Shown here one piece after another: positions 1-12,018 of a DNA stretch of 64,000 bases (position 1 is the stretch's first letter; every line of letters begins with the position of its first letter). The DNA comes from Rhinolophus ferrumequinum (Eukaryota > Chordata > Mammalia > Chiroptera > Rhinolophidae). The stretch is from the NCBI RefSeq assembly GCF_004115265.2, contig NC_046292.1, positions 14,841,501 to 14,905,500 on the forward strand, in the 5' to 3' direction. The notes under the pieces are model-generated. The model saw only the letters and a program-made list of their open reading frames with translations, did no database searches and was not told where the DNA came from. Both the position numbers and the translations under genes were made by a program.

Positions 1-1985
1 AGGAACCTGATGTCATTTAAAACTTATAACAAATTTCTTAGCCCCATTTTACAGATTTGAAAACTGAGACTCAGAGAGGGGAAATTGCTCCAGATCACAG
101 AACTGGAAAATGACAGAGCTGGGATTCAAACTTGGGTCTGTGAGCCTCCAGAGGCTAAGTTCTTTTCAGCCCTCCACCATCAGCCTGGGGTGGGACAATG
201 AAGACCTCAGTGAGGTTGCTGAAGAAACTAGAATCTCACAGGATCGGAGCTGCCTATTTACTGATCTCAGTTCTGGGAAAGCACAGACAGGGCCTGATCT
301 TGCTCACCTATAAACCCCAGCCCTTAGCACCATGTTGCTAAGTAGGTGCTTTGCAAATATCTGTCCAATGAGAATGAATGAACCCTGAACTCCTGCCGAC
401 TGTCATGGAATGCTGATCAATGAAGATGTGTTGAATGAACAAGTGAATGAGATGACTGGAGAAATTCCTCCTGCACATAGCAAACAGTTCCACCAACTTC
501 CTACTCCAGCACTGTAGAACCCAGACACCCAGGACACCATCTTCAGGGGGCAGAGCTAAGAGGAGGGTCAGCCTGTTTGCTAGGTTGGAGCCTACTTTTA
601 GAAAAAGGGAAGATCAGCGTTGGGAGCTGTGGCGCTGCAAGTACAGATCAAGACTGCGGAACAACCGGATGGGCCCTCCTAGATGTGTTGGGGAGAGAGG
701 CTCAGACAGAGGATTAAGGAAGCTGCCCAGATGGGAGGGGGTGATAGGAGAGGTGCTGGGTGGGTGGGGCTAGAGAGGTGAGGGGTCAGGTCTGGGGTGG
801 GGGTTACCAAGTGACTCAGGAGGGCAGAGGTGAGAGGGAGCCAGCAAGGTGAGGACAGGGTATCAGTCACTGGGTAAACACTGGCCTGCTTAGAAAAGTC
901 CTTCTCTTGGCTCTGAGAACAGGGAGGCAGGGACAGGGACAGTCTCAGACCACCTCAAAGAGGGTGGGGGTGGTTCTGTGGTTCACCACAGCAGACCCAG
1001 CTCTCCAGATGTGCCCCCACCCACATCTGCCACCAGATCCCTGCCCACTGACCCAGCCCCACCCTCCTGGAGTTCACTCAGGTCCTCAGAGCCTCTCCCA
1101 GACAAGTATTCTCTCTTTCTCTGCAGGGGCCCATCCAAGCTCAGAGCAGGAGACTGGGCTGTAGGGGCAGGTCTCTCCTGCACCTTGAAGACCGGTGAAG
1201 AGGAAAGCTGGGGAAGCAGATTCACCTCCTATCCACCCCATAGCAGGCCCTGCACCAGGCACTTTCCTGCGCATTCCATCCAGTCCTAACAACCACCCTC
1301 GGCCATACATTTGGAGGCCAGTATTTTGAGTTGCCTTTAGGCACGCAGGGTGATCTCAGAGAGTTAACTAGTTTGCCCCAGGTCACAAAGCGACGCATGG
1401 AAGAGCAGGGATTGATTCAAGCGCTGGGCTGTTGTACCCCAGGCTCCCAGGGTGTTCCACATAAGCCTTTCCACACAAGCCTCAGCTGTGTTCTGAACGG
1501 CTCTTTACTTGTGCCTGCCTGGTTACTAGGTCCCCAACGGGACAGACGGCGTGGTAAAGTTCCAGTGAGGACTGATAGGGTCTCCATCAACACTGAGTGC
1601 CTCTTTCCTAAGGTGTCATCGAAAGGGGTGCTCTCCCTCACCCTGCCAAGTTCTCATCCTGCTCGAAGTTTCTCTGCCTGGTCCCCACGAATAGCAGGCC
1701 GAGCCATGCCTAGAGCGACACGGAGACTCGGCAACGTGGCCCGGCGACCCAAGGGCTCCCATGCGGGCCGGCCCCGCCCCTGGCCCCACACAGCGTTCCC
1801 TGGGCGCTCCACCGGACAGCCCCACGGCGGAGGGTGGTACCGGCCCGTGCCTGCCCAGGGTCCCTGGCAGGCGCCGCCGTCCCGAACGAGAGTCCCAACC
1901 GCGCAGCCTCGGCGCCCCCGCCAAGTTGGCGGGCGCGGCGAGCAGGGCTCGGGGCGGCCCCTGCCCCTCCACCCCGCACACTCAC
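1..1985 (-). other. HSPG2: HSPG2 intron 1 (5' part)
   Basis: This lies downstream, in minus-strand sense, of the HSPG2 signal-peptide exon, whose splice donor reads GTGAGT at 1985-1980. The next HSPG2 exon is outside the window. No exon is recognisable here. Visible contents are antisense MIR SINE remnants at about 35-190 (typical 'gaggctcagagagg ... gggattcaaac' block) and 1220-1440, and an L2/MIR-like 3' tail near 320-400. From about 1680 the sequence becomes CpG-rich as it enters the promoter island. Confidence 0.85.
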
Positions 1986-2460
1986 CGCGAGCAGCAGCCC
2001 GTGCAGCAGCAGCGCCAGCAGCAGCGCGCCCGCCGCCCGCCGTCCCATGGCCCGGCCCGCTCTGCTCACTCGCTCGCTCGGCGCCCGCCAGCAGCCGCCC
2101 GCTGGCCAGCCTGCGGAGTCCTGGGGACTGCACGGCCCGCTCCCACCACCCCCACCGCTCCAGCCGCCCGCCCCGCCCCCGCGGCCGCCCGCCCCGCCCC
2201 CGGGCGCCAGGCCCCGCCCTCGAACCGCCCCGCCCGGGGCGCCAGGCCCCGCCCCCGGACCGCGGGCGCCGCTCGCCCTAGCTGGCGGGGCAGCCAACTG
2301 GGCCTTTGTCTGGGCCCCACAGCCCCCTCCGCGCGGGCCGCGGCCCGGCCCGGCTCCCCGCCAAACCCGGCCTGGAGTCAGGGATGGGACGGGGGCTGGA
2401 GTCCTGCGTGCAGGACTCGCGTTCCCTCCACGCTCACGCCGCTCCCGCACGCTACCACTG
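1680..2460. promoter_or_regulatory. HSPG2: CpG island and promoter of HSPG2
   Basis: Dense CpG and many GC boxes (CCCCGCCC and reverse) surround the HSPG2 start codon. No TATA box is evident upstream of the minus-strand start, so this looks like a broad GC-box promoter. The cluster at 2164-2255 includes two local duplications: an 18-base GC-box unit at 2164-2181 and 2185-2202, and another at 2202-2219 and 2237-2254. Sp1-family binding is inferred from motif content only. The exact transcription start cannot be read from sequence. Confidence 0.85.
1986..2048 (-). CDS. HSPG2: HSPG2 (perlecan) coding exon 1, signal peptide
   Basis: The ATG is at 2048-2046 on the minus strand, in good Kozak context (GCC ATG G). 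The 21 codons read MGRRAAGALLLALLLHGLLLA, matching from memory the start of human perlecan (MGWRAAGALLLALLLHGRLLA). They encode the hydrophobic secretion signal of a very large basement-membrane heparan sulfate proteoglycan. The exon ends in frame at a consensus donor GTGAGT, as in human. All other coding exons lie beyond the left edge, so the gene is only partly in the window. The 5' UTR probably extends to about 2100-2140. Confidence 0.95.
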
Positions 2461-2469
2461 ACTCTCAGA

Positions 2470-3250
2470 CCCCTAAAACAGCTTCACACGCTGTCACATT
2501 CCACAAACGTAACTCCTCCCACGGGCAACTCTCAAGGACTCTCCAGAATTCCAAGCGGTCACATATGTAGGCACCTTTCACACAGGCGCCTGTACACGTG
2601 CACACACATGCCAACTTTGGCTCACAGGACACTTTCACACTTGCAACTTTCAGGCACTAACACTTTCATCCGCTACTTGTGAACACTCAGCACACTTTCT
2701 CACTCTGGTACCCAATTTTCATACGCTAATTGTCTTCACAGACTCAAAAGAACACTTTATCTCTTCAAAACTTTCACCTCTGCAGGTGACACAGCAGACA
2801 CAACTTACACACACGCACACACACAACCACTTACATTCATATTCACATTTTTACACAGACTCACATATGTGAATCCCAAGACACGAAGAATAAGGACATG
2901 TTTTCACACAAAAATTCCTCACAGGTGCTCAGTTCACACACAGGCCAACATAATTTTCTCACATATACATTGGCCTGTATTTTTTACATTTTCTTGCACA
3001 CTAACCACAATGACTTACAGTGGGCACACCATACTGAACTGAATTGCCCCCTACACACACCATTTTCCAGATACTCACAGACCAATTTTGATTCACATAA
3101 ATCACAGCCCCAGTGCCAGAGACATACACACCCAGACCCAGACACCGACAAACCTTGCCAAAGCCCCAATCACAGATGCTTGGACAGTAAATCACAGTCC
3201 CGGATGATCCACGTCTGACACAGACCCGCAGACAGCACACATGGCCACAC
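2470..3250. repeat. CACA/TCACA-rich, G-poor low-complexity tract
   Basis: For about 780 bases the plus strand is dominated by irregular CACA, TCACA, CACTTT and ACACAC words with few G residues. It is not a clean microsatellite, because the words recur at irregular spacing. It sits directly upstream of the HSPG2 promoter. No gene is supported; open frames across it are compositional. Confidence 0.6.
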
Positions 3251-3290
3251 CATCAGGCCTCCCTACCGCCTACGCTTAGAGCTCCTTTCT

Positions 3291-3640
3291 TATTTTTCTT
3301 CTTTCTTTTTTTTTTTTTAATTTGGGGAAGGGGAACAGGACTTTATTGGGGAACAGTGTGTACTTCCAGGACTTTTCCAAGTCAAGTTGTTGTCCTTTTT
3401 TCAATCTTAATTGTGGAGGGCGCAGCTCAGCTCCAGGTCCAGTTGCCTGTTGTTAGTTGTAGGGGGTGCAGCCCACCATCCCTTGTAGGAGTCGAACCGG
3501 TAACCTTGTTGTTGAGAGGACGCACTCCAACCAACTGAGTCATCTGGCACTGGACCATGTGGGAATCGAACTGGCAGCCTTCGGCGTTTGGAGCACGGAG
3601 CACAGAGCTCCAACCGCCTGAGCCACCGGGCCGGCCCAGG
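3291..3640 (-). mobile_element. Dimeric tRNA-derived SINE (RHIN-like, bat)
   Basis: Read on the minus strand, the element begins 'gggccggcccggtggctcag' at about 3638. It has a tRNA-type A box (TGGCTCAGGCGGTTGGAG) and B box (GGTTCGATTCCC), then a second tRNA-like unit (GGTTCGACTCC), a unique tail and an A-rich 3' end (the T run at 3307-3318 on the plus strand). The insertion is flanked by the direct repeat GCTCCTTTCT at 3281-3290 and 3641-3650, with nearly matching bases beyond it. The clean duplication points to a fairly young insertion. Family assignment is from memory. Confidence 0.85.
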
Positions 3641-3693
3641 GCTCCTTTCTGCCTGAAAATTTCTAGGCAGCCCAGGCAGATGGGTGGAGAAAA

Positions 3694-3697
<4 letters not shown>

Positions 3698-3737
<40 letters not shown>

Positions 3738-3746
3738 TGTGTGTGT
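3698..3746. repeat. (GT)n microsatellite
   Basis: A run of GT dinucleotides broken by one GG at about 3730-3731. It lies beside the SINE at 3291-3640 but outside its target-site duplication. Confidence 0.95.
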
Positions 3747-3749
3747 CTT

Positions 3750-6700
3750 AGAGGAAAACCTTTTGAGTAATGATAGAGGGAGGAGAATAAAAACTGAAGT
3801 TTCCATTGTTTCCTCGACAGTTGCTAGGTTCCAGAGACTCATGGCTGGATTTTCAGCCAGGAGTGAGGTGAGCTGTGGACAGAAGGAAATGTCCAGCTAA
3901 CTGGGCGGCATCAGGCCTGCCTCCGGAAGGTATGTTCCCTGTGATAGCAGCCGGCAGTCCCGCAGGTACTCTGGCGCCTCCCATCCAGGCATAGAGAAAA
4001 CGCTGGCATCCTGACTCCCATCCCAGATAGATGCCTATCTCCAAAAGATGGGGTTCTCCACCTTGTGGGGCATCTTTCTAAGGGACCAGCTCAGAGCTGT
4101 AAAGGGAGAAATTACATCCGCGGTCGTTTAGCCACCTCTCTGACCCCAATCCAGATGCCAGGCACAGCACAGAATAAGGTCTGTTTCTGCGCCAGACAGG
4201 GAGATGGGGTGAACAGAGGACAGACGCCAGATCTTGGCCTTCTGTGAACCCCTAATCTGATGGAGGAAAGGGGGAGGATATCGTCCCTGTCCTCATGTTG
4301 TTTTCAGTCTGATGGAGAATCCTGCCTCCACCACCATGCTGTGCAATCATGAACAAATTATTCAACCTCTCAATCTTATCATCTAGAAAAGGAGAATAAT
4401 GCTAAGACCTCCCTCATAGTGGTGTTATGAAGATTAAAATGAATTAATATATTGTTTAAAAAGAACAGTTTCAGGCATAGGGTAATCACTAAATAAGCAG
4501 CTTACTACTGTGTTTGGGTGAGCTACTAATCTGAGGAGGGAAACACACTCTGCCCTCAGGGGGTTCCAGTCTGATGGAGGAGCAGCTTCTGTACCCAATG
4601 TGTTGCTCCTACTCTGAAGGCCAGATGCAAGCCCCACCCCAAGGATCTCCATCTGATGGAGGAATATAGCCTTGCATTTGAGAACTCCCTGTCTGATGAA
4701 GAAGGCAGGCTAAAACACTGACTTCAGAGTTGGCAGGTGGCCAGGATTTCTCCAAGGCCTTGAGGGTCAGCATCCATGACAAATCGCATTTTGTGAGCTG
4801 CCTTAGTTCTGTTCCTTACCTCTGGCCCTTTAAGTTCCAGAACTTTGGCTTCTTGGATGATTTGCCCATGAGCAAAGGGAAAAGAGAAACAAGTAACCCT
4901 TTGTAGATTTTTGGTTAAGACTAAATCCAAGCTATAAGTCCTGCTTCTGAAAAGAGGTTGGGGAAAGACACGGTAAAGCTGACTGGAAACTGGAAGGAAC
5001 TGGGCTGACACGAGGGCAGGAAAATATGGCCTGTCTAGAAAGTCTTCCAGAGTAACCCCACCCACCCTGAGAACTGGTCATACACCTATTTATTCTGCAT
5101 CATCTCCCACTAAGGGATTTGGCCGGCTGTGTTTTATTTTGCAGTCCTTGATATCTTTAGTAAATGTTCTCAAGTTGCTTTGTCTAGGGCCTGCCTATCT
5201 CCTCATAAGGCTTAGAAGAGGAGCAGAGGCAGGGTTTCTGGGCTTTGCTGAGTCTGGGAGGCGCCTATATTCGCATTGTACGTACTCTTAGCTCAGGATA
5301 CTCGTCACATTCTTTGGGAAAGAAACAACTCAAGTCTTGCACAAGGTTCCTTAGATAAGGAGAGGCTACAAGAGTTTGGCTCTACCCAAACATTCTTACT
5401 TCTGAGAAGCAGGAGTTGGGGACCTTCTGGAACCAGTAGCCAGAGTTTGTGGGTCACTTGTCTGCTGCTCCAAAATGGACAGGACTCCAATTCTCCTGGC
5501 TTCCACTCTTACTCCAAATCTTTTCTCTGCCTCTGAGTGTCTCATTATTTCATATTTCTTCATTCATTCATTCATTCATTCATTCATTCATTTGTTCATT
5601 GCGACAGTGGACGGTTGGACAGGCTGTTCACTCAACAAGGGAATGAAACCAAGTGGGCCCGGGAGGGCGTCGGGGGGTGGGGTACCTTTTGCTAACAGAG
5701 CAAAGGCACTGTATGGACTAGCTGTGGCCCTGCATTTATTCAATAATGAAAGTAAACATTTATGTTGCACAAGGGTTCCAATGCCTGTGCGGGAAAATAG
5801 ATGCTGGCAGGGTAGGATCTGTCCTTGGGTAAGAATGTGGAACAGGAAATTGGTTATTGAGAGGGAGTGGGGATGGGAAATAAAACAAGGAGATGACATG
5901 GAGAAGAGAAGGGAGAAGAGAGAGGACACAGTGCTAAGCAGGCAGTAAACTTCTAAAACTTCCCTTGGAGGGTAGAAGACCCGCAGGGCCTGACAAGGTA
6001 TAGTCCTGCCCATTTCTCCAGCCACATCCCTCCCCCAGCATGGCTGAGTGCTTTTTTCACCCAACACCCACCCCTCCTTCACCCTACTCTCTTTTAGGAT
6101 TCAGCTCAAACATCATCATGTCTCCATAGAAGCCTTCCCCGACCTTCCAGACTAGATCACGCCTCCTGCTACAACCCGCCTCCTCCATGCTTCTCTCTCT
6201 TAACATTTTTGACAATTGCAATGATTTGACAATTGCCTCATTTAATATTATGAGGCCTAATGAAGGCAGGGGGCACGACTGTCTGGTTTCTGTCTTGTTC
6301 CTAACTATATTCCCTTTGAAGAGCACAGTGCCTGGCACGGAGTTGGCACTTGAATAATTTTACTTGAATGAAAGAGCAAGTTGATTCAGCCATGTCATAA
6401 GGCATAAACGTCCCTTTTCTGGTTTGTACTTGGGGCAAAGATAAACTTCCCTCACCATTTGATCAACATTGAATGTCATCTGATCACGACCACAGTCCTG
6501 GGATTGTAGACAAGTGAGTGTATGTTATTACTGCCCCATTCCAGACAAGGAAAGTGAGGCCCAGGGGATGAAGTGGCCCGCCAAAGTCACACAGTCCGTC
6601 AGTATGTGGTCGAGCCAGGCTTCATGCCCATGTTTGACTCTAGACCCATGTTCTCAACCATTCCCAATTCTGCGCCTTCCTGGGTTGTCCTCAACTCTGC

Positions 6701-9700
6701 CCAGGCAGGAGTGTGACTCTTCTGAAAATGGCTTGGGATTTGGCCCTCTGTCCCCTCGTGATATCTCCCCACCTCCTCTCATCATTATCAATCACTTTTT
6801 TTTTTTTTAAATCAATCATTTTCTTGCTGAGCTCCTGCCTTGGGTCCCACTCTGTGCCTCATGGATCACCTGCCCTCTGAGATGCTCCTTGAAAAGGGGG
6901 TTCCCTGGTCAAGAAGTTTGGGAATTCTGTCCTCTTTCCCACAACGTGGTCATCTCAAGAGACACCGACACAGGGACATTTCTGAGCAGACCTCTAGTAC
7001 GGTCTCCAGTCCAGCTCTATTTAATCCAGCACTCCTCAATATATTCAAGATACAGAAAAATCTTTTAACATCTCCCAAGACTGGTGTTTCTCATCACACG
7101 CTTTGCAAATACTGCTCCAGAGCCTCGCTCCCGAGCTGACTATAAATGGTTTCAATAATTTGAATTTGTCACTCGTGCTCCCTGACCCCCACTGCTCCCC
7201 TCCAGCCAGACTTGAATTCTTATGATCTCCACGTGCCCCCTCACATTCCTGCCCACACACCCCTGCTTCAGCTAAGGACGACTTCTGTGTAGGACCTGTA
7301 GCCGGAGCTCAATAAATGTTCATTTCCCTTCCTTCGTCACTGTACACATGTGCATTTTACCTCCTGTGATCCTTGTATGCATATGATTTCATGTCTTGCT
7401 TTTCTCGCTTAACATTCTTTTCATAAATGCAGGGCTACTTAAGACCAGGGCTACTTAAAAATGGCTCTGTGGATCAGTGCCAGTCCCCAAACTGTTTATT
7501 ACCAGTCTGAGATGAGATAAGAGGCTTGCTCAGAGTGGAAACCAACTGTATCAGTAAGCACTCTGTTTAGTTTAGCTGACACTTTTTTTCCTGTAATACT
7601 TGGTCCATTTTGGAAGCAACACACAGATTTACATTTTGGCCCAAACTCTTCATTACAGATGGTAACTGTTAGCAATTTGCAGGGCGGCTACTTTGAATAA
7701 AACCCATCTTGACTTTGCACATCATATTTCTTATAATTATGTGGTATTGTGTCTCCTCAACACATCATCATTCATTAACCCTATCTTATTTGTTGGCTAT
7801 TTGGGCTCTTTCCAGGTCATTGTGATGAATAAAGCTTTGCTATGATCACATATGTGTGCATCCATGTGTTTCCTTTTGCAGCAACCTCAGATTTTAAGGA
7901 CCTCAAATCTGAGGCCGGAGAGGTGGAATGGCCTTGGCAGGGTCACGAGTGGCAGAGGCAGGCCTCCTACCCAGGGCTCCTGACCCTGGCCCCTTGTTCC
8001 TTCCTCCAGTCTGCACTGCCCTTCCTACTGCGCAGATTTTCCGTCCCTTTCATGCTTTTCTTTGCTATGCTACAAACCTTCTGCAGTGTTCCCACATGTC
8101 TTTTGGAGCTTGAGAGAAATCCTTTTGGAATGTCCTGTGCCTTCTCAGTCTGAGTTCCCGGCTTTGTTCAATTGTTCGGGAGAAATTCCTGCCTTGTTGG
8201 GAGGGGCCCAGGAGGTTGTAAAGAGGCTTTTGCCAAAAATGGTGGTACCAACTCAGCCACAGCACATGTCGGGGGGCTCGTTCCCTTTCCTGAGATTTCA
8301 ACTTAGAAGAGGGCAGCGTGGATGAAACTGGGGAGAAGGGTGTCCCCCATTCCTAGTCTTATGTTTTTATATAGAGCAAGCAGGACAGTCCTGTGTAGAT
8401 AGAAAAGACAGTTAGGGATAAAGTGGGCCTCAGGGAGGGGGTGAGGGGCGGGGTGGGCTAAGGCTTAGAGGGTTAGTGTCAGGATAAGGAAAGGTTAGTG
8501 GTAGAGAAAGGGTCAGGAATTGGGTGAGTATGTCTCTCAAACACGTACCTTGGCCATACAAAAAGCTGTTTTTATTTTTTAGGGTCATAGACTAGTGATA
8601 TCAAATTATCTGTTTGAAAAGGACCACATCACATTTTTTTAAATATACAAAAATATTTCTAATATCATACACCTATATACCCAATGTTTCCAAATGATGC
8701 AGGGACCAGTGGATTGGGCAATTGAGACTACAGGTGAACTCTGAGGAATTTTCTCCCTCCGTTTTCTCGTTTCTAGAAAGGGCGTGTTCCAGGTTAGCAC
8801 TGCCCTGCTCAGAAGACTGGTGTTGGGGGCAGCCCAAACCCCCAGGGTTAAACACCATCTTTACTTGATCTAATTTATTGTATATTTTAGAGGCCAATAT
8901 ATACACCTCTTTCTCTTAAAATCCATTCAATAAATACTAAGAAAGAAACTGCACTTTGGATAGAAAGGGCATTGGCTAGGGGTCAGAGGCCTGGGTTAGA
9001 ATCCCAACTCAGCTAATTACCAGCTGTAGGAGCTTGGGCATGTCACTTTCTCTGAGTCTCAGTTTTCCCATCTACAAAATGGGTTACTAAAACTTAGCCT
9101 CACAGGGAGCATAGGGCTGAGAGGCTATGCTTCAGGCCTTAGCGGCATGCCTGGCACATGGTGTGGATGCTCAATAAATGATGATGATGTAATTCTGGAA
9201 GCGTGAAGGACTTTCCCCAGGCACCCCCAGCTTCGGGGACACCTAGGCAGCTTCTGTGTATGAGATGGACAGCACAGCAGGCCGTGGTATTGTTCTGCAG
9301 CCAGCACGCTGCTTCCTGTTTACACGGACCCTGCAGATGCATGGCTTGAACAGTGGATATTGGGACTTCCTGTGGCCCCCACATGACTACACAGAGCAGA
9401 GGGCCTTCTCTAGCTAAGAGCCTTATTTTCTCTGGACTTGGACTGGGTGATTGGTAGATGAGACTCGTGAGCAGTGAGTATTTATCCTGAGTGGCAGTTG
9501 GGCCCAGCTCAGAGATCCTGTCCCCTTAGGGTACAATCCAATCCCTAACCAATGGTCAAACTCGATTTGAGTACCTACTATGTACTGAGCTCTGTGATGA
9601 CACCTACCATTCTTTGGGCACCCACAGTGTGCATTTGTGGAGCACCTTCTACTTCCAAGATGTAATCATAAAGATTATTATTATTATTATTGAGCACCTA

Positions 9701-11930
9701 CTAAGCACTAAGTACTCTATAATGACAATGCCAACCACTTTTTGACGAGCTGCTGTGTTCTATGCATTGTAACCACCTTTATCATATCATTTACACCTGA
9801 CATCTCTGTGCCTTGGTTTCCTCATCTGTACAATAGGGACAAGAGTGCCTTCCTTAAAAGATTAGTATGAGGACTAAATGACTAAATACATACAAAGCAC
9901 TTAATGCCTGGGGTATGGTGAAGCGCTTAATAAATGCTGCTCTCATCATTATTATCAGTTATTGAAAATGCATTGCAGGCAAGATACTGTAATTATTCTT
10001 AAGATAATAGTAGTTACCATTTCTGAGCACCCACTGGGCACAAGGCCCAGTAATCAACATCAATATAACTGAGCCTCGATTGTGAGCCAGAGCTGGGCTA
10101 GATACTGGAGACCTCAAGAGCAGTGTTCTAGGCAAGGGTCTTACACTCTGATTAGGGGGAATTGGACCATTTTTGAGGTAGGCATCTCCGAGAGAGTCAG
10201 GGACACTTCTTAGGCAAACATGGACTTAGCACAGGAAGGGGGTGGCTTTGAGCAGCCAGATAGGGAATTTGAGAATCAGGACACTCTTGAAGTACCTCTT
10301 GAGCTGGGCCCAGATGGACTCTAACAAGCTGTAGTGCTGTGAATGGTCACCATGGGAGTGGGTCACTGGGGGGGCTGAGGACCCCTCAGAAAAAGTCAGT
10401 CTCCCTGGGGAGGGAAAGGATGCCAGAAAGAAAGAAAGGAAGGTACTGAACTGCTGAGCTTTGGTCCCAAGGAGGCTCTCCCTTGTCTTCAAGAGACGGA
10501 ATGGAAGTGGGGGTGAATTCAATGAGCTAGAGGTTCAGTGCCCCCTTTCTTCCTCCTACCCTAGGACCCTAGGATCACGTGGTGATCTCATGGTCTCATG
10601 GTAGGGATATTCAAGTCTGTAGCCTTCTCTGCCAGGCCACAGCAGGCCACCTCCTCCAAGAGCCTTGGAACCTTGTAAACCTCCAGATTCTGCATTATTT
10701 CAATGTCAGCCACTTTCCTCATTCTGAGCTGCTATTGGTCCTCATATTTCCAAGGAGACAGGAAAACTCCTGCAAGAAGGGACTAGGCTTGAAGTTCAGA
10801 GCCACACAGAAGTGGACCCTGGGGCCTGAAATGGCCCCTAGGAAGATGACTCAGGACTCAAGAGGCCTGAATTCTTGGAGAGACGGGGCCACTCTCAGTT
10901 TTCAGCTCAGGAGGCTCCAGGCCAGGCTTGGGATCAGAAGGAGAAACTCAGAAATACCAGACTCTAGGGCCCTTAAAGATCAGCAAAGCAACCCCGCGCA
11001 CGTTACAGAAGGGGAAGCAGGCCTCGAGAGGGGAAATGATACACCCAAGGTCTCAGGGAAGGAGAGTGGCAGAACTAGGCTGGAATGCAGGTCTCCAGCG
11101 TCACTCGCCAGCAGGACAGTGAATACCTGGGTGCCTTGTGCGGCTTCATGTCTCAGTACGCGAATCAGTTGAGTCTGAAGGGTAGGAGCCCTTGATGGTC
11201 CAGTGAACATTTTCCCAGATATCCCCAGCAAGAAGTGTGAGACCACCTCATTTTGGCCCTCCAGCCGTCACCTGGCTTGGACAGAACCATTCTTTTCAGA
11301 GATTTCCCAGGAAGGACCATCCTTCCACCTGCCATTATCTCTGGTTGCCTGTTCCAACACACTGGCCTCGTAAAATTTTCTCTAGGTCCACTCTAGTCCC
11401 CAGTCATCAAAACCATATGTTTAAAAGAATAAATATGTGTAAAGCCCTTGGAACAGTGCCTGCCACGTAGTAATGATGACGTGCTAAAATCAACCACAAT
11501 TCTGAAAAAAGAAGAATATGGAAGGGGATTGGATATACACAGCCAGCCTAATTCTTCATGTGGGGAAACTGAGGCTAAGGGAGGCTAGGAACCTCCCCAG
11601 TGATCCCTTCAAGATAAAACCCAGAGATTCCAAACTGAAACCTCTGGGCTTCACATTCAGCTAGCAAGTACTTTTGTTCAACCCACAGAGCATTAAGCCA
11701 TTTTGAATTTGATGCTAACATATAAAACTCAGATTCTTGGTTTTCTTGCAAAGGCAACAACCCATTTGAGAGCTAGGTTTAGACCAGGTATTCCCTCTCC
11801 ACTCAGACACAGTCTCCACCATTCCCTAGGACCACCCTAAGTAAATCACCCACTCATTTTTAACTGCCTACCCTTGTAGGTCCTCGAATTCATAACCCCT
11901 AATCTAAACGGCAGCTTCCCCTTAACGGAG
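3750..11930. other. Intergenic: ancient repeats, no supported gene
   Basis: No convincing exon is seen. Recognisable contents: MIR at about 4320-4505 (+), 6520-6660 (-), 8955-9185 (+), 9780-9950 (+), 10985-11100 (-) and 11540-11700 (-); a (CATT)n run at 5558-5600; L1M-type 3' sequence in pieces at about 7330-7435 and 7720-7860, with a different repeat-like block between; short ATT runs near 9677-9690. A motif TCTGATGGA recurs between 4250 and 4700 (see findings). MIR and L1 calls are by eye from remembered consensus sequences. Confidence 0.6.
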
Positions 11931-11959
11931 CCTTGAAAGGGGCATTTTGCCACAGACGA

Positions 11960-11965
11960 TTTATT
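11960..11965 (-). terminator. Poly(A) signal AATAAA for the 12-kb ORF
   Basis: The minus strand reads AATAAA 54 bases past the stop codon of the open frame at 12019-12825. This is a normal distance for a compact 3' UTR and supports the frame being the last or only coding exon of a transcribed gene. Confidence 0.6.
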
Positions 11966-12018
11966 TTCCACAACTGCAGCCTGACAGACATGTGTCCATT
12001 TCGCGGTCGGTGTCAATG

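Noticed and set aside
1331-2281. 316-codon plus-strand frame through the HSPG2 CpG island
   Set aside because: Stop codons are rare in GC-rich DNA. The product is low-complexity Pro/Arg/Ala and runs antisense across the real HSPG2 signal-peptide exon.
1710-2450. 246-codon minus-strand frame over HSPG2 exon 1
   Set aside because: It ignores the consensus donor after the signal peptide and is driven by GC content.
10579-11172. 197-codon plus-strand frame
   Set aside because: It overlaps MIR sequence, has no splice-site or codon-use support, and the product shows no domain.
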